Assembly (NCBI GenBank): GCA_905236545.1
Contig: CAJOQO010000209.1
Location: forward strand, 1-6,056
Length of the DNA stretch: 6,056 nucleotides
Source of the DNA: an uncultured Lachnospiraceae bacterium
Lineage (GTDB): Bacteria > Bacillota > Clostridia > Lachnospirales > Lachnospiraceae
Direction of reading: 5' to 3'
The notes beneath the pieces were generated by a model. It saw nothing but the letters and a program-made list of their open reading frames with translations. It ran no database searches and was not told the origin of the DNA. This document shows, piece after piece, positions 1 to 4,827 of this stretch (positions within the stretch are counted from its first letter, which is position 1; each line of letters starts with the position of its first letter). The position numbers and the translations under genes are program-made.

Positions 1-168
1 CAGAACAGATGGGAGCAGGTTCACGTTGCCATGGGAATCGCGGTATATGATCCCGGAACCGACAGAAATGCAAATGAAACCCTGCGGAGGGCGGACAAGA
101 TCATGTATGAGAATAAGCGCAGACAGAAGAAGGAACGTGCCGCGGGCGGAGACAGGAGTGCCGGATGA
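1..168 (+). CDS. GGDEF-domain protein (diguanylate cyclase-type), C-terminal end only
   Basis: Reading from base 1 in frame 1 gives 55 residues ending at TGA 166-168; the rest of the gene lies upstream of the window. The residues match the end of a GGDEF domain: the strand VHVAMGIAVYD (residues 7-17) corresponds to the family's 'vt.SiGia.y', and LRRADKIMYENKRR (residues 31-44) to the conserved 'l..AD.aMY.AK..GrN' helix. A short basic and glycine-rich tail follows. GGDEF domains make cyclic di-GMP from two GTP, or act as degenerate GTP or c-di-GMP sensors. The GGDEF signature itself is outside the window, so catalytic competence and any N-terminal sensor or membrane domain cannot be judged. 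The stop overlaps the next ORF's start as ATGA (165-168), suggesting co-translation. The family call is fairly secure; activity is unknown. Confidence 0.8.
   Translation, partial: QNRWEQVHVAMGIAVYDPGTDRNANETLRRADKIMYENKRRQKKERAAGGDRSAG
154..158 (+). promoter_or_regulatory. Shine-Dalgarno site for the ORF at 165
   Basis: AGGAG lies six bases before the ATG at 165, inside the last codons of the GGDEF gene. This ideal spacing is one of the main reasons to take the small ORF at 165-431 seriously. Confidence 0.45.
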
Positions 169-431
169 AAAAGATTGTATTCTTACTGTTTCTCATGACG
201 CTTGCACTGTCAGGTACAAAGACTCAGATCCAACCGCACAGGTGGAAGAAAATTTCAGCCATGGATTTTGACGGCCATTCAGTGTATATTAGGTCGTTGG
301 AGATAAGGAAAGCAGCCGGCCGGAGGATCCGGGCAGGGATGGCCGCAGTCAGGGCAATGTTATTTCAGAAAGGTTTTCTCCACGACCAAAGGTCCTGCGT
401 TGCGGAGAAAAAGGAGATCGATCAGGGATGA
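165..431 (+). CDS. Small hypothetical protein with signal-peptide-like N-terminus, possibly a decayed gene
   Basis: This 88-residue ORF has no family I recognise. In its favour: AGGAG six bases upstream, an ATGA overlap with the GGDEF gene at its start, and an ATGA overlap with the ligase-ACP-synthase gene at its end (428-431). Its N-terminus is two lysines followed by a hydrophobic run, IVFLLFLMTLALSG (residues 4-17), resembling a secretion signal; cleavage after Ser16 or Gly17 is plausible. There is no lipobox cysteine. Against it: residues 20-88 are basic and low in recognisable structure (for example RKAAGRRIRAGMAAVRAM), unlike a typical exported protein. It may be the start of a former secreted protein that has lost its frame, or leader-like sequence whose translation couples the flanking genes. 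I translated the other forward frames here and found no alternative gene. Without it, 169-427 would be a 259-base gap. Confidence 0.4.
   Translation: MKKIVFLLFLMTLALSGTKTQIQPHRWKKISAMDFDGHSVYIRSLEIRKAAGRRIRAGMAAVRAMLFQKGFLHDQRSCVAEKKEIDQG
374..411 (+). promoter_or_regulatory. Inverted repeat just upstream of the ligase-ACP-synthase ribosome binding site
   Basis: TTTTCTCC (374-381) and GGAGAAAA (404-411) are perfect 8-base complements separated by 22 bases. That loop contains a second small hairpin, GACC (384-387) with GGTC (391-394). In RNA this would form a nested stem-loop ending exactly where the presumed Shine-Dalgarno AAGGAG (411-416) begins. The segment UCUCC (377-381) could alternatively pair with GGAGA at 413-417, inside the Shine-Dalgarno itself. 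The complementarity is visible in the sequence. A role in translation control is inference, and the purine-rich context makes chance pairing possible. Confidence 0.3.
411..416 (+). promoter_or_regulatory. Probable Shine-Dalgarno site for the gene at 428
   Basis: AAGGAG lies eleven bases before the ATG at 428, slightly farther than ideal. No better site is nearer, and no in-frame alternative start gives a better arrangement. The ATGA overlap with the preceding ORF offers coupling as a second route to initiation. Confidence 0.5.
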
Positions 432-3400
432 AGAACGTTTTGCAGAACACATTGGAGTCGCTTCGGGAGAATCCGACCTACTGTGGGATGTTTCACAGGA
501 TGGAGCAGTTTGCCGGAGAGGTTGCCGCCGAGGTCAGCGACAGGAACGACAACGTTGTCAGCAGAACCTACAGGGAATATATCGACATGTCTTTCGCAGC
601 CTGCGGCGTTATGGAAAAGAAAAGCCCCGCCGGCGATATCGTCGGCCTTATCTATGACACGTGCATGGACTGGCCCGTGCTTTTCTGGGGCATCCTGATG
701 TCCGGGCAGATTCCGCTGCTGATGAACCCGGCCTCCCGGCCGGAGCAGCTCAACGGCATCATGGCCGAGGCCCACGCGGCGGGTTATGTCGCTGCAAGGC
801 CCGTAGCCGGCAGCAGCCTTGAATTCATTGACGCGGCCGAGGTGCTTGCCGGCGGCGATCCCGGAGAGGAAAGATGGACGGAGTACATCGCACTGTGTAC
901 TTCCGGAACGACCGGCAGCAGCCGCATCTTCCTCTATAACGCGAAGACGCTTGTCAACAACATGCAGATCTTCGACGAGGCCCGGCATACGAACCCTGAT
1001 GTTCCGTTTATTGAAGGCAAGTCCTGCAAGCTGCTTGCTTTTCTTCCGTTCCATCATGTGTTTGGCCTGTTTGCCGTATATATTGCCTATACCCTCATGG
1101 GAAAGACCCTTGTCTTTTGCCGTGACAAGTCTGTCGAGACGATCCTTGGAACCTGCAGCCGGCATGGAGTGACGCATCTTTACTGTGTGCCTCTGTTTTT
1201 CAATGCGCTGGCGGCGGGCATCAGGAAGAATCTGGCCGGCAGGAAGCTCAATCCGCTTGTCAGGTCCGTCATCAAGAAGAAGACGCTCGGAACGAAGATA
1301 CGGGTGATGATCACCGGCGGAGGCCATGTCCCGGCCGAGACGCTGAAGCTCCTCAACGACGTGGGGTATCCGCTCTCCAATGGCTTCGGCATGACCGAGA
1401 CGGGCATCATCTCCTTTGAGAACTCCCTTGATCCCGAACAGCGTATCAAGGGGAGCATCGGCGGATTCTTCTCCCGGATCGAATACAGGATCGGCGACGG
1501 TACCGTCGACTGGGGCGAGCTCTTTCTGCGCGGCGGCGCACTCTACTCCGCCAGTATGATAGACGGTGAGATTGTCCCCAGAGACGAGTCGGCCTGGTTT
1601 GCGACCGGGGATCTCGTCAAACGGACGCCGGACGGGCTGTTCATTTATGGCCGCGTAAAGGACGTCATCATAAACGCCAATGGCGAAAACGTATATCCCG
1701 ACGAACTGGAGGATCATTTTTCTGAGATAAAAGGGGTGGCGCAGTCCTGTCTGCTCGGCGTTAAGAATGGGAATTATGAGGATGTCGCGATCGTCTCCCG
1801 GATCACCGAAGGATTCGACAAAATGGAGTACATCGGGCAGATCAGAAAGATCAACGAATCGCTTTCCATAGGAGAAAGAGTCACGAGAGCCTTCCTGAGC
1901 AGGGAAGATCTCCCTGTTTCCGGGAGTATGAAGGTGATGCGCCTGAAGCTTCGGGACACCCTGGCGGACTTTGAAGAGGTGCCCCTGTCAGGAAAGCTCC
2001 AGAAGGCGGAAGAAAAGGAAAAGCACGCAAAAGTCCCGTCTGCGGATGCCGGGACCAACGAAAAGGAGCTGGAGGAGATAAAGGCCGCCGTGCGGGAGAT
2101 CATCGCCAAAGCCCTCAACCTTTCTGCCGGAAAGAAGGCATCCATATCCGATACGGACGCCTTTGTTGAGGATCTGGGAATGACCAGCCTGGACATTTTC
2201 TCCTGTGTTGCGAAGATCGAGGAAAAGTACGATATCGTGATTCTCGATACGGACACGGCGAGACTCACGAATATCGAGAAGGTTGCACAGTATATCTACG
2301 CTTTGCGGCACGGACTTGATACCGGCGTCCCGGCCGAACGCGCGGAGGCGGAGGATACATCGAGGATCACCGATTTCACGCAGTCCCGTGAATACAAAAA
2401 GATAAAGAAAAGGATGGAGGAGACGCTCAGGGACGGGTTCAATCCCTATTTCATCCCGCATGACAGCGTCGTGCGCGACACCTCCATGATTCACGGAAGA
2501 TCCATCATCAATCTGGGCTCTTATAACTATCTTGGCATGTCCGGCAATCCGGAGACAGAGCAGGCCGCGACAGACGCCATAAAGGAATATGGAACGTCCG
2601 CTTCAGGCGCGCGTGTCCTCGCGGGTGAAAAGACGCTCTACCTGGAGCTTGAAAAGGCCATAGCCGAATGGAAGCACACCGAGGATGCCATTGTCTGTAC
2701 GGGCGGCTGGGCGACCAACGTGGCGTTTGTCAGCTGCTTCGCCCGCCGGGGGGACCTGATCGTCTACGACGCGCTGTCCCACAACTCCCTGACAGAGGGC
2801 ATCCGGCTTTCCGAGGCGGACAGAAAGGTCTTCAGGCACAATGATCTTGGCCAGCTTGAGAGCATCCTTAAGAAGGTCGAGGGCAGGTACAACAAGGTTC
2901 TCATCATCGTCGAGGGTGTTTACAGCATGGACGGCGACATTGCCCCCATCCCTGATTTTGTCAGGCTTAAGAAGCAGTATCAATGCTTTCTTATGGTCGA
3001 TGAAGCCCACTCGGGCGGCGTCATCGGCAGCCATGGCGGCGGGTGCGACGACTATTTCCATCTTGCGCCCGATGACATCGATATCAAGTACGGAACGCTC
3101 TCCAAAGCGCTTGGAACCTGCGGCGGCTATATCGCTGCCAAAAAGGCGATCATCGAATACCTGAAGTACAGCATGAACGGATTCGTCTTCACGGCCGGCA
3201 TCGCGCCGCCGCTCGCCGCCGCCTGTAAGAAGGCGATCGAGATCATCCGCCGCGACAACAGCGCCGTCACCAGGCTGCATGAAAACATATCGTATTTCGT
3301 CAGGCGTGCGAAGGAATGCGGCATGAATACATGCCTTGCCGGCGAGAGCGCCATCGTACCTGTCATGATCGGTTCCGACGCTGATGCCGTCAGGCTCTCC

Positions 3401-3571
3401 GCCAGGCTTCTTGAAAAAGGGATCTTCGTACCGCCCGCAATGTATCCCGCGGTTCCCGTGGGCGAGAGCAGGCTGCGCTTTACCATTTCATCCACCCACA
3501 GTATCGAGCAGCTCGAGACGGCAGTTTCAGAGCTTGAAAAGCTCATGCGCGAGGAAGGCATCCTGGTGTAA
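428..3571 (+). CDS. Tridomain acyl-AMP ligase / acyl carrier protein / alpha-oxoamine synthase (sphingoid-base-like aminoketone synthase)
   Basis: This 1047-residue cytosolic protein has three domains. Residues 1-525 form an ANL-type adenylating ligase: P-loop TSGTTGSSR (158-166), GMTETG (321-326), ATGD with Asp395, GR with Arg409, and a C-terminal lysine in SGSMK (Lys502) at the usual adenylation position. Residues 545-628 are an acyl carrier protein with DLGMTSLD; Ser587 is the expected phosphopantetheine site. Residues 650-1047 are a fold-type I PLP enzyme of the alpha-oxoamine synthase family: His785 for cofactor stacking, VDEAHSGG with Asp858 and His861, the PLP lysine Lys893 in GTLSKALG, and the RLR motif (1015-1017) near the substrate-carboxylate site. 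Family knowledge implies that a fatty acid is adenylated, passed to Ser587 and condensed with an amino acid, releasing CO2, to give an aminoketone. The adjacent reductase fits reduction of that ketone. Oddities are Ser-Ser-Arg instead of Pro-Lys ending the P-loop, and Thr586 where carrier proteins usually have Asp. Both substrates are unknown; serine, glycine and alanine are candidates. Confidence 0.92.
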   Translation: MKNVLQNTLESLRENPTYCGMFHRMEQFAGEVAAEVSDRNDNVVSRTYREYIDMSFAACGVMEKKSPAGDIVGLIYDTCMDWPVLFWGILMSGQIPLLMNPASRPEQLNGIMAEAHAAGYVAARPVAGSSLEFIDAAEVLAGGDPGEERWTEYIALCTSGTTGSSRIFLYNAKTLVNNMQIFDEARHTNPDVPFIEGKSCKLLAFLPFHHVFGLFAVYIAYTLMGKTLVFCRDKSVETILGTCSRHGVTHLYCVPLFFNALAAGIRKNLAGRKLNPLVRSVIKKKTLGTKIRVMITGGGHVPAETLKLLNDVGYPLSNGFGMTETGIISFENSLDPEQRIKGSIGGFFSRIEYRIGDGTVDWGELFLRGGALYSASMIDGEIVPRDESAWFATGDLVKRTPDGLFIYGRVKDVIINANGENVYPDELEDHFSEIKGVAQSCLLGVKNGNYEDVAIVSRITEGFDKMEYIGQIRKINESLSIGERVTRAFLSREDLPVSGSMKVMRLKLRDTLADFEEVPLSGKLQKAEEKEKHAKVPSADAGTNEKELEEIKAAVREIIAKALNLSAGKKASISDTDAFVEDLGMTSLDIFSCVAKIEEKYDIVILDTDTARLTNIEKVAQYIYALRHGLDTGVPAERAEAEDTSRITDFTQSREYKKIKKRMEETLRDGFNPYFIPHDSVVRDTSMIHGRSIINLGSYNYLGMSGNPETEQAATDAIKEYGTSASGARVLAGEKTLYLELEKAIAEWKHTEDAIVCTGGWATNVAFVSCFARRGDLIVYDALSHNSLTEGIRLSEADRKVFRHNDLGQLESILKKVEGRYNKVLIIVEGVYSMDGDIAPIPDFVRLKKQYQCFLMVDEAHSGGVIGSHGGGCDDYFHLAPDDIDIKYGTLSKALGTCGGYIAAKKAIIEYLKYSMNGFVFTAGIAPPLAAACKKAIEIIRRDNSAVTRLHENISYFVRRAKECGMNTCLAGESAIVPVMIGSDADAVRLSARLLEKGIFVPPAMYPAVPVGESRLRFTISSTHSIEQLETAVSELEKLMREEGILV

Positions 3572-3614
3572 CGCTTTTTCCGGGGATGGCTGCTGCATAC
3601 TGTTTCTGAATACA

Positions 3615-4472
3615 ATGAAAAGAAAGAATTATTACGGAAAGAGGGTATTTGTAACCGGAGCGTCGTCCGGCATCGGGCGCGCCTGCGCCCTGCTGTTTGC
3701 CGGAAACGGATATGATGTGACCGGAGTGTCTCGGAATACGGCAGAAAAGACAAAAAGATTCCCGGGCGGGGGAAGCCTGACCCTCAGAAGGCTTGATGTT
3801 ACCGATGAGGAAGCGACCCGAAGATTCGTGGAGAAGCTGCCCGGCGTTGATATCGCTGTTCTGTGCGCAGGCATGGGGGTGGCCGGACCCGCGGAGACTA
3901 CCGCGTCAGAGCTGACCAGGCGGCAGATGGAGGTCAATTATTTCGGCACACTCAACGCCGCGCAGCCCTGCCTTGGCAGGATGCGCCGGCAGAAAAGAGG
4001 GCTCCTCATCGTGATCGGTTCCATTGCGGGCAGGGTATCCATACCGATGCAGAGCCAGTATTCCGCCAGCAAGTATGCGCTCGAAGCGTTCACCGACGCT
4101 GTCAGGATGGAGATGAAACAGTACGGCGTGAGAGCGTGCATCATCGAACCCGGTGATACGAAGACCGGTTTCACAGATGCCAGAGTGATGCAGCCGTCGG
4201 ATCAGGATGCATCCGGTTATGGCAGCATCCTGAAAAAAAGCGTAGCCAGGATGGCTTCCGATGAAAGGAACGGAAGATCGCCGTACGATGCGGCCGGAGT
4301 TGCTCTGGCCCTGGCGGGGAGAAGGAACCCTCCGGCGAGGGTACCTGTCGGACTTGAGTATAAGCTGCTGATGCAGCTTCTGCGCTTCGTACCTGACAGG
4401 GGAAAGGAAATGGTACTCAGCAGACTGTATCTGCCGAAGGGTCAGGGAAAGACGAGGAGAAGCAATCGATGA
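3615..4472 (+). CDS. Short-chain dehydrogenase/reductase, probable 3-ketoamine (3-ketosphinganine-like) reductase
   Basis: This 285-residue classical SDR has a Rossmann fold. The cofactor motif TGASSGIG is at residues 14-21. Arg40 at the end of the second strand suggests NADPH rather than NADH. The usual NAG motif reads CAG (84-86). The catalytic tetrad is Asn108, Ser136, Tyr149 and Lys153 (YSASK), with EPG at 178-180 after strand six. The open frame extends upstream into the preceding gene, but the ATG at 3615 places the Rossmann motif at the normal distance from the N-terminus. No convincing Shine-Dalgarno precedes it; GGGG lies about 28 bases upstream. Translation may depend on ribosomes arriving from the previous gene, which ends 43 bases before. 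Position after an alpha-oxoamine synthase suggests it reduces the 3-keto group of the long-chain aminoketone, as 3-ketodihydrosphingosine reductase does. SDR sequences rarely reveal substrate, so this role rests on context. Confidence 0.88.
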   Translation: MKRKNYYGKRVFVTGASSGIGRACALLFAGNGYDVTGVSRNTAEKTKRFPGGGSLTLRRLDVTDEEATRRFVEKLPGVDIAVLCAGMGVAGPAETTASELTRRQMEVNYFGTLNAAQPCLGRMRRQKRGLLIVIGSIAGRVSIPMQSQYSASKYALEAFTDAVRMEMKQYGVRACIIEPGDTKTGFTDARVMQPSDQDASGYGSILKKSVARMASDERNGRSPYDAAGVALALAGRRNPPARVPVGLEYKLLMQLLRFVPDRGKEMVLSRLYLPKGQGKTRRSNR

Positions 4473-4678
4473 GATGTCCGGAATGCGGCGGTGAGAACTG
4501 CCAGATTATCACAACTGAGCATACGGAGGGGACGGACTTTTCTGCGGGAAAGGGCTGCTGCGGATGGCTGCTTGCCGGCCCTCCGGGAATTCTGTGCGGG
4601 TTTTGCACAAAAGGAAAACAGACCTATACAGAGTCTTACTGGGTATGCAATACGTGCGGAAAGAAATGGAAGGTATAA
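4469..4678 (+). CDS. Small zinc-ribbon protein of unknown function
   Basis: This 69-residue protein starts at an ATG overlapping the stop of the reductase gene (ATGA, 4469-4472), so it is probably translated by coupling; I see no strong Shine-Dalgarno. It has an N-terminal CPEC knuckle (Cys3, Cys6) and a C-terminal CNTC knuckle (Cys60, Cys63), the layout of a zinc ribbon binding one metal ion. Between them is a short hydrophobic, glycine/proline-rich stretch (residues 30-46) with four further cysteines (30, 31, 43, 46). Small proteins of this layout, two zinc knuckles around a glycine-rich hydrophobic middle, are common hypotheticals in Gram-positive bacteria, and I know of no established function. 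The hydrophobic middle could touch the membrane or simply be a hairpin. Its coupling to the reductase hints at an accessory role in the lipid-like pathway, but that is speculation. Confidence 0.75.
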   Translation: MRCPECGGENCQIITTEHTEGTDFSAGKGCCGWLLAGPPGILCGFCTKGKQTYTESYWVCNTCGKKWKV

Positions 4679-4739
4679 GCAGAACAGACCGGTGTGTACA
4701 GTTCCTGACGATGTGAGCGGATATTTTACACAGAATGCA

Positions 4740-4767
4740 TAGAAAGATCCGTCTGTTCCGGTATACT
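4740..4767 (+). promoter_or_regulatory. Possible promoter for the aldo/keto reductase gene
   Basis: TATACT (4762-4767) differs from the sigma-70/sigma-A -10 consensus at one base. Sixteen bases upstream, TAGAAA (4740-4745) matches four of six bases of the -35 consensus. Transcription would start near 4774, leaving a leader of about 55 bases before the ATG at 4828. The weak -35 keeps confidence low. Confidence 0.3.
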
Positions 4768-4782
4768 GTCTTTCGACCGGAA
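4756..4782. promoter_or_regulatory. Inverted repeat overlapping the putative -10 region
   Basis: TTCCGGT (4756-4762) and ACCGGAA (4776-4782) are perfect inverted repeats separated by 13 bases, containing most of the TATACT element. A following run of A, not T, argues against a + strand terminator. A dyad over the -10 and start site fits an operator for a dimeric regulator, though a chance repeat is possible. Confidence 0.3.
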
Positions 4783-4814
4783 AAAAGCGGAAAATGAGAA
4801 TGGGTGTTCCGGAG

Positions 4815-4821
4815 AGAGGAG
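4815..4821 (+). promoter_or_regulatory. Shine-Dalgarno site deciding the aldo/keto reductase start
   Basis: AGAGGAG lies six bases before the ATG at 4828. The frame is also open from a GTG at 4804, but that codon would put this site inside the gene and has no comparable site of its own, so ATG 4828 is preferred. Confidence 0.75.
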
Positions 4822-4827
4822 TATACG

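Noticed and set aside
26..271. 81-codon + strand ORF overlapping the GGDEF end
   Set aside because: It starts inside the GGDEF coding sequence in another frame, lacks a ribosome binding site, and its product has no recognisable features.
268..290. Promoter TTGACG (268-273) with TATATT (285-290) upstream of the synthase
   Set aside because: Both hexamers are good but only 11 bases apart, too close for a sigma-A promoter, and no matching partner exists at 16-18 bases.
422..1717. 431-codon open frame on the minus strand opposite the ligase domain
   Set aside because: It lies entirely antisense to the ligase, which has all its family motifs. It shows no recognisable domain and is explained by GC-rich codon use leaving the opposite strand open.
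2603..3280. 225-codon minus-strand frame opposite the synthase domain
   Set aside because: It is a shadow of the PLP domain, whose Lys893, Asp858 and His785 motifs are unambiguous on the + strand.
3384..3614. Upstream extension of the SDR reading frame
   Set aside because: The extra 77 residues overlap the synthase C-terminus, are low-complexity Ser/Arg/Pro-rich, and would push the Rossmann motif far from its usual N-terminal position.
4756..4782. Rho-independent terminator after the zinc-ribbon gene
   Set aside because: The hairpin is followed on the + strand by A residues, not a T-run. On the minus strand the T-run precedes the stem, so neither orientation fits.
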